DNA from: Chloroflexota bacterium
GTDB lineage: Bacteria > Chloroflexota > Anaerolineae > Anaerolineales > Villigracilaceae
NCBI GenBank assembly: GCA_016234495.1
Contig: JACRBI010000026.1
Span: forward strand, 48,859-112,858
Direction: 5' to 3'
DNA: 64,000 nt
The position numbers were made by a program, and so were the translations under genes. Below are positions 26,665 through 35,544 of this stretch, piece after piece. The notes beneath the pieces were generated by a model. The model was not told where the DNA came from. It searched no databases and saw only the letters and a list, made by a program, of their open reading frames with translations. Within the stretch, counting starts at the first letter, position 1. Every line of letters starts with the position of its first letter.

Positions 26665-29600
26665 ATGACGCCACTCAATAAACCCGATAAAGACCGAAAG
26701 ACAATTGCCGTACTCGGCGCGCAATTAAGCCGCTTGTGGGATGCTGAGTTCATGACCGGTGTGCTGGACTCAGCCAAAGCCCATGATATGAATGTGGTTT
26801 ATTTCGTGGGGGGCAAACCAACCGCCATCGCCTCGCCGGAAAGCGGCGGATGGTCTTATGGATTGTATGACCTGATCAAGCCCGGTCAATTTGACGGCAT
26901 CCTGCTCACAGCAGATATCGGTCACGGCTCCTCTGCCGATGATCTAAAGAATTTTTGCCGCATGTATGCGCCCACGCCCATTGCGTCCTTTGCAGTGCAG
27001 GCGGAAGGCGTATCTTCTTTTATTGCAGACAACACGGGCGGGATGCGCTCCGTGATCCGTCACCTGATCGAAGCGCATGGATATAAGAGAATCGCTTTTG
27101 TCCGCGGACCAAAAGGCCACTGGGAATCTGAACAGCGCTTTAACGCCTACAGGGATGAATTGAAGGCGCGCGGCATCCAGTTTGATGAACAGATTGTTTT
27201 TGAGGGTGATCACACACCTGAGAGCGGGCGCACCGCCGTGCGGACTTTAATGGATGAGCGCGGTGTTCAAGTGCAGGCCATTGCTGCATCCAATGACCGC
27301 ATGGCCTTCGGGGTCATGGAGGCGTTGCAGCAGCGCGGCATTCAGGTACCGGACAAGATCGCCCTGACCGGCTTTGACGATATAAAAGAATCCCAATCGC
27401 TTGGCGTTCCGCTGACAACCGTGCATCAATCCTTTGCGGATGCCGGGCGGCTGGCCTTCGGCGCGTTGATAAAACGCATGAACGGCGAAGCGGTCGATGA
27501 GATCAATGTTTTGGCCGTGCAATTGGTCATCCGCTGGTCGTGCGGGTGTTTACCTGAAAGCGTGCAAAGAGCGGTCGTGCTTCCCAAAGAGGTATCGCAC
27601 ACCGGCAGGCTGGAAAATAAGCGCGAAGCAGCCATCCGCGCCTTGTTTGAGGCGGCGGGTATTCTGGAGGATGACCCCGCAAAAAAACTATATATCGATG
27701 TCTTTGGCCGCACATGGGACGTATTTCTGGCAAGCCTGCGCGATTTAGAAAAGAGCGGCATCTTCCTGAAAATGGTGCAATCGATGGTGGAGGTTGTGCA
27801 GGCCAATGGCTACGATTCCACCACCTGGCATAATGTGATTTCAACCTTCAGAAAATACGCGCTGGGCGGCATCGCCAGCACGACCACCATGCTGCGCGCC
27901 GAGAATCTATTTCAGCAGGCGCGTATGCTGGCAGGCGAACTTTCTCAACGGGCGCAGGCATATCAACGCCTGCTGGCTGAACGACAGGAGGAGGCGCTCA
28001 ATAATTTCAGTTTTTCGATGGCGCCCGCCATGACGCTCGAAGGCATCGGCGATGCGATTTCAAGGAACTTCCCCTTGCTGGGATTTAAACGCTGGTATGT
28101 GATGTTCTACAGCGACGTCAGTTCGCCGGCCTTGATCTCATCCCCGCCGCCGGAAAGTTACCGCCTGCTGCTGCAATACGATCAAAGTAAATTTGCCATC
28201 CCGAAGGAAAAAACAACCCTCGGCACCGGCCGCCTTGTGCCGCGCGGAAAAACCCCACAAGATCACCGCTATGATGCCGTGGTCATGCCGTTGTCATTGG
28301 CGAGCAATCGCTTTGGTTTCATGTGGGCCGAAATGGGGCCGTCCGATTGGGACGTCTATGTCCGTTTGAAGAATCTGCTTTCCAGCGCGCTCCTGCGGAC
28401 GATGCTCGTGCAGCAGCGTGAGCACGCTCAAAAGGAAGTGGAGCGCCTGTTGAATGAAGCCCGCGAACGCGCAGTGGAACTCGCGCGCGCGCGAGATGTG
28501 GCAGAAAAAGCCGCCGGGCAAAATGCAAAACTCTTTGAGTCCGAGCAGGAACGGCGTCGCGGAGCTGAGGCGCTGGCGCGCTCGGCGCGGCATCTATCCT
28601 CATTAACCACCATCGAAAAACTTCCGGATCAGATCCTCGCACAATTGCAGATTGTCCTGCCTCATGAGCGCAGTATTTTATTCATGGAAGATGTGAATGG
28701 GGCGCCGCACATTCATGCGCACCGCGGCCTGCCGGCGGATGCGAAAATCTCAGAGTTTTACTTGAAGGTAAATCGCGTGGATTTCTACAAGGCGGTTGCG
28801 CGCAAAGGCGAGGCGCTGCTCATCCGCGATGTGAAAACGCTGGAAAGCTGGGAGCAGCCGGATTGGATGCCCTATGACCGCTCATGGCTGGGGGTTCCTT
28901 TATTTTCAAAAAACAAAGTGACCGGCCTGCTCGCGCTTAGCCGTTCGACAACCTCGTTCAGCGACGACGATGCTTTGATGGCGGCCACCTTTGCCATGCA
29001 GGCAACCGTGGCATTGGAGAACGCGCGTCTTTATGGTGAAGTCACCGCTATGAATCAAATGATGGAACGCATGGTTGCCCAGCGTGTGGAAGAATTAAAC
29101 AACGCCTATAAAACGCTGGCCAAGCACGACAAAAATAAATCCGCTTTCATTCAAGTGGCCGCGCATGAATTGCGCACGCCGTTGACCGTCATCAAAGGCT
29201 ACATCGACATGTTGAAGGCGGATGCCGTCATTCAAAATAATCCCCTGCTAGTACAGGCCAGCGACGGCGTTTTGCAGGGCACGAATCGTTTGCATCAAAT
29301 CGTGAACAGTATGCTGGATGTCGCCCGCCTTGATAATCAGGATATGAATCCAAAGATCGAGCCGGTAAACCTGAGCCTGATCCTGCGAATCATTCACAAG
29401 GATTACATAACCGATCTCGCGGCTCGCAGCCTGACATTTGAACTGGGTGATGAAACCCAAACACTTCCCCCGCTTTTGGCTGACCCTGAATTGCTGAAGA
29501 AGGCGCTGGATCATATCATTGTCAACGCCATCAAATTCACCCCAGACGGCGGCTCGATCACCGTCTCTGCAAGTGTTGAGGACGATTCGCATTTGGGCAG

Positions 29601-29871
29601 GTGCGCGGAGATCCGCGTGCAGGATACCGGCATCGGCATTGACGCCGAACACCACAAGGTTATCTTTGACAAGTTATATCAACTGGGGAATGCTGAGCTG
29701 CATTCATCCAGCCGCACCAGTTACAAGGGCGGAGGCGCCGGGCTGGGGCTGGCGATTGCATCTGGCATTGTGAAAGCCATGCATGGAAGCATCTGGGTGG
29801 AAAGCACAGGTCAGGATGAAGTGAGATTCCCCGGTAGTACATTTTGCATCCGCCTGCCGCTGGTGAAATAA
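26665..29871 (+). CDS. Histidine kinase with LacI-type ligand-binding domain
   Basis: A 1068-residue kinase of unusual order. Residues 12-295 are a type I periplasmic-binding fold as in LacI/GalR regulators (VIRHLIEAHGYKRIAFVRGP, AIAASNDRMAFGVMEAL, ALTGFDDI), but there is no helix-turn-helix, signal peptide or membrane segment, so it should sense a ligand in the cytosol. A helical region follows, then a GAF domain (about 640-795), a coiled coil, HisKA with AAHELRTP (His834) and a HATPase with DTGIGI and GGAGLGLAI. No receiver gene is adjacent. TATAAT seven bases before the predicted +1 suggests a nearly leaderless message. The ligand may be a sugar, judging only from the LacI family. Confidence 0.9.
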   Translation: MTPLNKPDKDRKTIAVLGAQLSRLWDAEFMTGVLDSAKAHDMNVVYFVGGKPTAIASPESGGWSYGLYDLIKPGQFDGILLTADIGHGSSADDLKNFCRMYAPTPIASFAVQAEGVSSFIADNTGGMRSVIRHLIEAHGYKRIAFVRGPKGHWESEQRFNAYRDELKARGIQFDEQIVFEGDHTPESGRTAVRTLMDERGVQVQAIAASNDRMAFGVMEALQQRGIQVPDKIALTGFDDIKESQSLGVPLTTVHQSFADAGRLAFGALIKRMNGEAVDEINVLAVQLVIRWSCGCLPESVQRAVVLPKEVSHTGRLENKREAAIRALFEAAGILEDDPAKKLYIDVFGRTWDVFLASLRDLEKSGIFLKMVQSMVEVVQANGYDSTTWHNVISTFRKYALGGIASTTTMLRAENLFQQARMLAGELSQRAQAYQRLLAERQEEALNNFSFSMAPAMTLEGIGDAISRNFPLLGFKRWYVMFYSDVSSPALISSPPPESYRLLLQYDQSKFAIPKEKTTLGTGRLVPRGKTPQDHRYDAVVMPLSLASNRFGFMWAEMGPSDWDVYVRLKNLLSSALLRTMLVQQREHAQKEVERLLNEARERAVELARARDVAEKAAGQNAKLFESEQERRRGAEALARSARHLSSLTTIEKLPDQILAQLQIVLPHERSILFMEDVNGAPHIHAHRGLPADAKISEFYLKVNRVDFYKAVARKGEALLIRDVKTLESWEQPDWMPYDRSWLGVPLFSKNKVTGLLALSRSTTSFSDDDALMAATFAMQATVALENARLYGEVTAMNQMMERMVAQRVEELNNAYKTLAKHDKNKSAFIQVAAHELRTPLTVIKGYIDMLKADAVIQNNPLLVQASDGVLQGTNRLHQIVNSMLDVARLDNQDMNPKIEPVNLSLILRIIHKDYITDLAARSLTFELGDETQTLPPLLADPELLKKALDHIIVNAIKFTPDGGSITVSASVEDDSHLGRCAEIRVQDTGIGIDAEHHKVIFDKLYQLGNAELHSSSRTSYKGGGAGLGLAIASGIVKAMHGSIWVESTGQDEVRFPGSTFCIRLPLVK

Positions 29872-29891
29872 TAATCAGACTTTATCGGTAA

Positions 29892-30010
29892 TTTCTCTAC
29901 CGTACATTTTAAAAATAGGACGCTGATTCACGCTGAAAACGCAGATTGAATCAGCGGAAATCAGCGTTTCGCTTCGCGAGCGTCCAAATAGGTTTTGTAC
30001 GGTAGAGAAA
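29892..30010. repeat. Composite nested-palindrome element
   Basis: A 119-base element with perfect 14-bp terminal inverted repeats, TTTCTCTACCGTAC (29892-29905) and GTACGGTAGAGAAA (29997-30010). Nested inside are GGACGCT (29918-29924) with AGCGTCC (29979-29985), and GCTGATTCA (29922-29930) with TGAATCAGC (29947-29955). It lies between two convergent genes. It looks like a small non-autonomous element or an insertion of one repeat into another. Confidence 0.85.
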
Positions 30011-30016
30011 AACAAA

Positions 30017-30925
30017 TTACTTGACCCGCTCGCGGAAGTCATAGATGCCATCGCGCACAGCCCAATTCGATTCACAGACCGGGCAATGCAAGTGAGCGCC
30101 TTTATCCTCCAGTTTTTCACCTTCACAATCGGGGCATTTGAAAAGGTCAATCACATTCAATGACGCTTCATCAGCTTGAACGCCATCGTTCACTCTGGCC
30201 TTCACGAACACGCTGGGAGTGAATTGCCAATATTTTCCTGTCGGCTGGAACAGCCCGTCGAGCGCTGCCAGCAATCGGGCAGGGACGATGCGCTTCAACA
30301 GTCCGAGGCGGAAATGCGAAACGGTGAGAGTCTTTTCGATCGAGAATCCCAACTCCCCCAGCCAGTTGCGGATCGCCTGCGGGTGGAAATCAAAATTCAA
30401 TTTTACAAATTCGACCGGCTCAAGCGTAAACGGATTCCATTTCTGCCTGCCGGTCAGGTAGCGCAAAATGGATTTGAAATTTTTTTTATTGGCAAACTCA
30501 AGGATGAAGACCGAGTTCGAGCGCAGGACATTCCGAATCTGTTTCAGGGCTTTGGGGGCGTCTGCCATGTGATGCAGGGCGCGGATCATCGTGGCGGCGT
30601 CAAACTGACGGTCACGGAAAGGGAGGCGGTAAATATCGGCGGCGACGTAAATGTATTTTGACGCAGTCCCCAGTCTTTCCTGAGCTTGAGTTAATTGCGT
30701 GGTGGAATAATCCAGCAGGACGATGCGCTCGAAGCCGGCATAGCGCGGCGTGTTGCGGCCTGCGCCGGCGCCAAGTTCGAGCATGACGCGCAGCGTGCCG
30801 CTTGCAGGGAGCATTCGCTTGAGGGCAATGGCTTCGGCGCGGTCTTCATATTCGCGCCCGCCTTGTTCCCAAAAGGATTGCTGATAATCGGAACCTTCGT
30901 AGTTACAAACGGGGGGAGTAGTCAT
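30017..30925 (-). CDS. SAM-dependent methyltransferase with C-terminal zinc ribbon
   Basis: A 302-residue protein. Residues 40-200 are a class I methyltransferase (motif I VMLELGAGAGRNTPRY, then AADIYRLPFRDRQFDAATMIRALHHM). The C-terminus holds a Trm112-like zinc ribbon, FKCPDCEG..LHCPVCESNW. The start at 30925 lies at the edge of a repeat and has no ribosome site; no better start is visible. UDP-glucose dehydrogenase lies upstream on the same strand, separated by the repeat. The substrate is unknown; the ribbon suggests a macromolecular or carrier-bound one. Confidence 0.85.
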   Translation of the reverse strand: MTTPPVCNYEGSDYQQSFWEQGGREYEDRAEAIALKRMLPASGTLRVMLELGAGAGRNTPRYAGFERIVLLDYSTTQLTQAQERLGTASKYIYVAADIYRLPFRDRQFDAATMIRALHHMADAPKALKQIRNVLRSNSVFILEFANKKNFKSILRYLTGRQKWNPFTLEPVEFVKLNFDFHPQAIRNWLGELGFSIEKTLTVSHFRLGLLKRIVPARLLAALDGLFQPTGKYWQFTPSVFVKARVNDGVQADEASLNVIDLFKCPDCEGEKLEDKGAHLHCPVCESNWAVRDGIYDFRERVK

Positions 30926-31019
30926 TAGTGATTAGGGATTAGTGGTTAGGGATTAGGGATTAGGCGATCTTGGATTAGGATACTCGCTCCCTAATCACCC
31001 AATTACCTAATCCCTAACT
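30924..31019. repeat. TTAGGGATTAG-type inverted repeat
   Basis: Units of GATTAGGGATTAG on the left are mirrored by CTAATCACC..CTAATCCCTAAC on the right, across most of the gap between the methyltransferase and UDP-glucose dehydrogenase genes. The left end reaches the methyltransferase start codon. Confidence 0.75.
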
Positions 31020-31028
31020 GCCTTTTAC

Positions 31029-32324
31029 CTACCTTCCAATCGCGCGATAGGTGAATCCCATTTCTCTCATCAACTTGGGATCGTAGATGTTGCGCCCATC
31101 ATAAATGACCGCGGACTTGAGCAAGCCTTTCACTTTTTCAAGGTCAAGCTGCTTGAACTCGTTCCACTCGGTCACCACCATCAGAGCATCGCAATCCTTT
31201 GCCATCTTATAAGGTTCGTCGAACATATCCACCGCAGGCAGAATGTGACGGGCAACTTCCATTGCCACGGGATCATACGCGCGGACTTTCGCGCCCGCCT
31301 TGACCAACTCCTCAGAAATATCAATCGAAGGCGCATCGCGCATATCGTCTGTGTTGGGTTTGAATGCCAGGCCGAGCAAGCCGATGGTCTTGCCCTTCAA
31401 ACTTCCGCCCACCATTTTTTCAACATGGTTCACAGCGGCTTTGCGGCGGTCATAATTGACTTCCATCACATCGTTCAAAATACGCGGATCGAGTCCCTTT
31501 TCCTTTGCCATAAAAGCCAGCGCCTCCACATCTTTCGGGAAGCATGATCCGCCCCAGCCGAGGCCTGCGTCTAAAAAGTGACGGCCGATGCGCGCGTCGT
31601 AGCCCATGCCGGCGGCCACTTCCTTCACATCCGCGCCGACCAGTTCGCACAGGTCTGCCAGTTCGTTCATGAAGGAAATCTTTGTGGCAAGGAAGGCGTT
31701 GCTCGCATATTTGATCATTTCGGCGGTGCGCAAATCTGTGATGACGATCGGCGCGCGCAATGGCAAATGCAGATGCGCAACTTTATTCGCGGCATCCTTG
31801 TCCAATGAGCCGATCACCGTACGGTGCGGATTCATGAAATCGCCGATGGCCGAGCCTTCACGCAGGAATTCAGGGCACGACACGACCGAGAAATCAATCT
31901 GCTTGGGCTGGGCACCCTTCACAATGTCAGCCACCCAGTCACCAGTCCCGATCGGAACCGTCGACTTGTTGATAATGACCAGCGGCGCAGTCATATTCTC
32001 CGCGATGGATCTGGCGGCGGCGGCCACGTACTGCAAGTCTGCCGCGCCGTCGGCATCGGAAGGCGTGCCGACTGCGATGAAGGCGTACTCGGCATTTTTC
32101 AATGCCTCTTTATACGAGGTGGTGAATGTGATGCGCCCGCCGCTGACATTGCGTTTGACAAGTTCATCGAGGCCGGGCTCGTAAATGGGCATGATGCCCT
32201 TTTTGAGATTCTCGACGCGCTGTTCGTTCACATCCAGCGCGGTCACGCGGTTGCCGAGGTCGGCGAAACAAGCCGCGGTTACAAGGCCGACGTATCCCAC
32301 GCCGACGACACAAATTTGTTTCAT
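31029..32324 (-). CDS. ugd: UDP-glucose 6-dehydrogenase
   Basis: A 431-residue enzyme that oxidises UDP-glucose to UDP-glucuronate with two NAD. The N-terminal Rossmann motif is [28 protein letters not shown] and GTPSDADG are conserved. The catalytic Cys lies in WGGSCFPKD, and [13 protein letters not shown] marks the C-terminal UDP-binding domain. An AGAGGAAA ribosome site precedes the ATG. UDP-glucuronate feeds capsule, exopolysaccharide or lipid glycosylation; a glycosyltransferase at 32847 is divergent nearby. Confidence 0.96.
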   Translation of the reverse strand: MKQICVVGVGYVGLVTAACFADLGNRVTALDVNEQRVENLKKGIMPIYEPGLDELVKRNVSGGRITFTTSYKEALKNAEYAFIAVGTPSDADGAADLQYVAAAARSIAENMTAPLVIINKSTVPIGTGDWVADIVKGAQPKQIDFSVVSCPEFLREGSAIGDFMNPHRTVIGSLDKDAANKVAHLHLPLRAPIVITDLRTAEMIKYASNAFLATKISFMNELADLCELVGADVKEVAAGMGYDARIGRHFLDAGLGWGGSCFPKDVEALAFMAKEKGLDPRILNDVMEVNYDRRKAAVNHVEKMVGGSLKGKTIGLLGLAFKPNTDDMRDAPSIDISEELVKAGAKVRAYDPVAMEVARHILPAVDMFDEPYKMAKDCDALMVVTEWNEFKQLDLEKVKGLLKSAVIYDGRNIYDPKLMREMGFTYRAIGR

Positions 32325-32396
32325 GGGGTTTCCTCTTGGTTAAAAAGTTTTTGAATATTTTGTTGTTTTATAAAACCTGCCGCTTTGGGATTCACT

Positions 32397-32774
32397 TCAA
32401 ATTCCCCTGCTTACCCATTGATTTACCGTATCCACCAGATCGAGCAGGTCCATCGGCTTGGTGACGTACTCATTACAGCCGGCATCCATTGCGCGCTGGC
32501 GGTCGCTCGGTAGGGCGTGCGCGGTTACGGCGATCAAGGGAATATTGGAAATCTGCTCATCTTTTTTGATCAAGCTCGTCGCAGTCCAGCCGTCCATCTC
32601 AGGCATGGACAGGTCCATGATGATCAGGTCAGGGTTCTGTTTGCGGACGGCGTTCACGCCGTCGCGCCCGTTCACAGCCAGGAAAGTTTCATACCCGCTT
32701 TTTTCAAGGATGAACCGCACAAGCTCATAGGTATCCATATTATCTTCAACGATCAGGATGCGCTTTTTAGCCAT
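32397..32774 (-). CDS. CheY-like response regulator (leaderless)
   Basis: A 125-residue single receiver starting MAKKRILIVEDN. It has the phospho-acceptor Asp in IIMDLSMPEMDG, Thr in AVTAHALP and Lys in VTKPMDLLDL. I place the start at 32774, not further upstream, because TTGCCC, a 17-base spacer and TATATT put +1 next to this ATG; the upstream in-frame Met lies beyond the promoter. It has no output domain and no adjacent kinase. The nearest orphan kinase in the window is that at 26665. Confidence 0.9.
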   Translation of the reverse strand: MAKKRILIVEDNMDTYELVRFILEKSGYETFLAVNGRDGVNAVRKQNPDLIIMDLSMPEMDGWTATSLIKKDEQISNIPLIAVTAHALPSDRQRAMDAGCNEYVTKPMDLLDLVDTVNQWVSRGI

Positions 32775-32846
32775 GGGCGTTAATATACTACGTCTCACGA
32801 TTACGGGCAATGAGTACAAAGTGCCCGTATGGGTATAATCACCCTC
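32775..32846. promoter_or_regulatory. Divergent leaderless promoters
   Basis: A 72-base gap carries a promoter on each strand. Minus: TTGCCC, a 17-base spacer, TATATT, then seven bases to the ATG at 32774. Plus: TATAAT at 32834-32839, then seven bases to the ATG at 32847. Neither gene has a ribosome site. Confidence 0.75.
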
Positions 32847-34013
32847 ATGAGATTACTTTTTGTAGCCGACGGCCGCTCCCCCATTGCCCAAAACTGGATG
32901 CGCTATTTCGCTGAGCGCGGCGATGAAGTGTATCTGGCATCCACTTTTGCCTGTGATGTGGATTTCCCGCTCAAGCGGCTGGAGTTTACGCCCGTGGCAT
33001 TTAGCGCGGTTAAGAAGCAGACCTCCCGCCCCGGCACCGCATCTGCGCGGACCGTTGGGCTGCGTACGCTTATCAGACAGCGGTTCGGCCCTTTGACCAT
33101 CCCCCGCTCCGCGCGAAAACTGCGCGCCTTCATTCAAGAAGTGCAGCCCGACCTTGTCCATGCTTTGCGCGTGCCTTACGAGGGGATGCTGGCGGCAGAG
33201 GCATTGTCCTCTGGCCGTGGTCTCGATACTCGACCATCCTTCATTGCATCCATTTGGGGCAATGACTTTACCCTGCATGCGCCTTCCACGCCGCTGATGG
33301 GCTATTACACGCGCAAGACGATGCAGACAGTCAATGCCCTGCACGCCGACTGTGAGCGCGACATCCGTCTTGCGCGCCAGCGCTGGAGTCTCAGCCAGGA
33401 GAAACCCACGTTGGTCACCCCCGGCAACGGCGGAGTCCGAACCGATGTTTTTTATCCGCCGCAAACTCCAGTAAAGGAACCCGTCATTATTAATCCGCGC
33501 GGATTCCGTCCATATGTAAAAATGGAAGCGTTCTTCAAAGCCATTCCGCTTGTGCTTGAAAAACGCGCAGACGCAAAATTCATCTGTTCTTCGATGGCAG
33601 GCGAATCTCAGGCGTTGAGTTGGATGAAGGAATTAAATATCGAACACGCTGTTCAATTGAATCCCCCGCTCACGCACGCGCAAATGGCGGATGTGTTTCG
33701 CGGCGCGCAGATTGTCGTTTCGCCGGCGGTTCACGACGGCACGCCAAATTCCCTGCTCGAAGGCATGGCTTGCGGATGTTTCCCGATTGCGGGCGATCTT
33801 GAATCGATCCGCGAGTGGATCACGCACGGGCAGAACGGCTTGCTTGTGAATCCCAATGACCCGCAGTCCATCGCGGACGGCATCCTTCTTGCCATACAAA
33901 GAGAAGACCTGCGGCTGGAAGCCGCAGGTCTGAATGCAAATATGATTTCCGCGCGCGCGGAATATGGATTGAATATGAAAAAAGTTGGGGAGTTTTATAA
34001 ATCAATCACGTAG
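32847..34013 (+). CDS. Glycosyltransferase family 4 protein (leaderless)
   Basis: A 388-residue GT-B enzyme. The N-terminal domain begins MRLLFVADGRSPIAQNWM; the C-terminal domain holds the nucleotide-sugar site VVSPAVHDGTPNSLLEGMACGCFPIAGDLE with the E-x7-E pattern. The start at 32847 is set by TATAAT at 32834-32839, seven bases upstream. It probably transfers a hexose or related sugar in surface glycan synthesis. It faces the receiver gene and is followed by a hairpin-rich repeat. Donor and acceptor are unknown. Confidence 0.9.
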   Translation: MRLLFVADGRSPIAQNWMRYFAERGDEVYLASTFACDVDFPLKRLEFTPVAFSAVKKQTSRPGTASARTVGLRTLIRQRFGPLTIPRSARKLRAFIQEVQPDLVHALRVPYEGMLAAEALSSGRGLDTRPSFIASIWGNDFTLHAPSTPLMGYYTRKTMQTVNALHADCERDIRLARQRWSLSQEKPTLVTPGNGGVRTDVFYPPQTPVKEPVIINPRGFRPYVKMEAFFKAIPLVLEKRADAKFICSSMAGESQALSWMKELNIEHAVQLNPPLTHAQMADVFRGAQIVVSPAVHDGTPNSLLEGMACGCFPIAGDLESIREWITHGQNGLLVNPNDPQSIADGILLAIQREDLRLEAAGLNANMISARAEYGLNMKKVGEFYKSIT

Positions 34014-34078
34014 GGACAGGGTCTCCCTGCCCTTTTGTACCGAACAATGCGGGCGAGGAAACCTCGCCCCTGCGGGAA
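34011..34078. repeat. GC-rich double-hairpin repeat, possible terminator
   Basis: Two stems: GGGACAGGG with CCCTGCCC, and GGGCGAGG with CCTCGCCC, in the 66-base gap between convergent genes. It may serve as a transcription barrier for both. Confidence 0.65.
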
Positions 34079-34079
34079 A

Positions 34080-34298
34080 TTAAAACTCCCTCGGCGCCCG
34101 CAAAGAATCCAGCCGTCCGCGCAATTCGATCTTGCGTGAATCCGCCGCGTGACGGACATCGTTCAAAAAGCCCTGTCCGCGCTCGCGCAGTTCGCCACGC
34201 AGTTTCTCGCCCGACTCTGGCGCAAGCAGCAATGCAACAGTGGAACCAACCAGCGCGCCGACAAAAATCCCAATTAGAAAACCGAACATTCTTCGCAT
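34080..34298 (-). CDS. YtxH-like small membrane protein
   Basis: A 72-residue protein with one membrane helix (GFLIGIFVGALVGSTVALLLAP) followed by the YtxH-family motif APESGEKLR and a charged amphipathic tail. A GGAGA site lies before the ATG, and a TATAAT (34339-34334, minus strand) lies about 35 bases upstream. The family is general-stress related in Firmicutes; the exact role is unknown. Confidence 0.85.
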   Translation of the reverse strand: MRRMFGFLIGIFVGALVGSTVALLLAPESGEKLRGELRERGQGFLNDVRHAADSRKIELRGRLDSLRAPREF

Positions 34299-34648
34299 GT
34301 GAATTTCTCCGTTTTTGTGTGTTGAGTAAAAATATTATACTGCCTAACTGTCGTTGCGAGGGCGTTCTCTCTGGCGCTGCCCGCCAGGGCAGGTGTGTTC
34401 TTCGCCCGAAGCAACCTCCAACTTATGAGGAGATTGCTTCGTCGCTCTCTGTCGTTCGCTCCTCGCAACGACATGATGAAAATTGTGCTCGTAAGAAACG
34501 CCGCTCAATCACAGTCAAATAATAAGAAATACGATAGCCAAAACCATCGTTTTGTGGAATAATGTCCACACCGCACGTATCCTTGGGAACGTGACGAATC
34601 AAAACAAATCAAAACGTAATTCGGACTCTACCATTTTCGGAGGGTACC
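34299..34648. other. 350-base intergenic region between YtxH-like gene and panB
   Basis: Holds the minus-strand promoter of the YtxH gene near 34334, a dispersed repeat at about 34350-34476, and a leader before panB with GGAGGG as ribosome site. I see no open frame with coding character here. Confidence 0.6.
34350..34476. repeat. TCGTTGCGAGG-type dispersed repeat
   Basis: Starts GTCGTTGCGAGGGCG and ends CTCCTCGCAACGAC, with an internal AAGCAACCTCC and GGAGATTGCTTCGTCG pair, so it folds as a long imperfect palindrome. This sequence type (TTGCGAGG, GAAGCAATCTCC) is widespread in many bacterial genomes. Confidence 0.8.
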
Positions 34649-35542
34649 ATGTCTACCACAACAATTTCCCCCACCACCTCACAACGCAAAAAGGTGACCA
34701 CGCTTACGTTCCGCCAGAAAAAGGAACGCGGCGAACCGATCACCATGCTCACCGCCTATGACTATCCCACCGCAATGGCGATGGACAAGGCCGGTATTGA
34801 ATCCATCCTGGTCGGCGATTCGCTCGGGATGGTTGTCCTCGGTTACGAAAACACATTGCCCGTCACCATGGAAGATATGCTGCATCACGCGCGCGCAGTC
34901 TCACGCGGAGCGAAGAGCGCCCTGCTCGTGGGCGATATGCCTTTCATGTCCTATCAGGTTTCCATTGAAGAAGCCGTCCGCAATGCGGGGAGATTTTTAC
35001 AACAAGCCGGCATGGATGCGGTCAAACTTGAAGGCGGACGTGAACGCGCAGATGCGGTCCACGCGATTGTGGGGGCGGGTATTCCCGTCATGGGTCATAT
35101 CGGGCTCACGCCGCAGTCTGTCCATCAACTGGGTGGATTCCGCGCACAGGGCAAAACAGCTTCGGCGGCGAAACGTCTGCTCGAAGACGCGCACATCCTT
35201 GAGGATGCAGGCGCGTTCAGCCTCGTGCTGGAATCTGTCCCTGCGCGATTGGCAGAATATATCTCGAAACAAATATCCATTCCCACCATTGGCATTGGCG
35301 CGGGTGCGGGTTGTGACGGTCAGGTGCTGGTCACGCACGATCTGCTTGGTCTGTTTGAGCGCTTCACACCGAAGTTCGTCAAGCAGTATGCAAACTTCCA
35401 CGCCGAGATGAAAAAGGCTTTTACTGATTATCTCGACGATGTGGAAACAAAACGCTTCCCTGCCGTTGAGCACACGGTTGAGATGAGCGATGAGGAATGG
35501 GAAACGTTTAAACGTTCAAACGTTGGAACGTTGGAAAGTTAA
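34649..35542 (+). CDS. panB: 3-methyl-2-oxobutanoate hydroxymethyltransferase
   Basis: A 297-residue PanB, which makes ketopantoate from 2-oxoisovalerate and methylene-tetrahydrofolate in pantothenate synthesis. Family motifs: TAYDYPTAMAMDKAGIESILVGDSLGMV, GDMPFMSY, AVKLEGG, MGHIGLTPQS and IGIGAGAGCDGQVLV, which include the Mg and substrate ligands. GGAGGG precedes the ATG. PanE follows two bases after the stop, so both ketopantoate steps are in one transcript. PanC and PanD are not here. Confidence 0.96.
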   Translation: MSTTTISPTTSQRKKVTTLTFRQKKERGEPITMLTAYDYPTAMAMDKAGIESILVGDSLGMVVLGYENTLPVTMEDMLHHARAVSRGAKSALLVGDMPFMSYQVSIEEAVRNAGRFLQQAGMDAVKLEGGRERADAVHAIVGAGIPVMGHIGLTPQSVHQLGGFRAQGKTASAAKRLLEDAHILEDAGAFSLVLESVPARLAEYISKQISIPTIGIGAGAGCDGQVLVTHDLLGLFERFTPKFVKQYANFHAEMKKAFTDYLDDVETKRFPAVEHTVEMSDEEWETFKRSNVGTLES

Positions 35543-35544
35543 TC

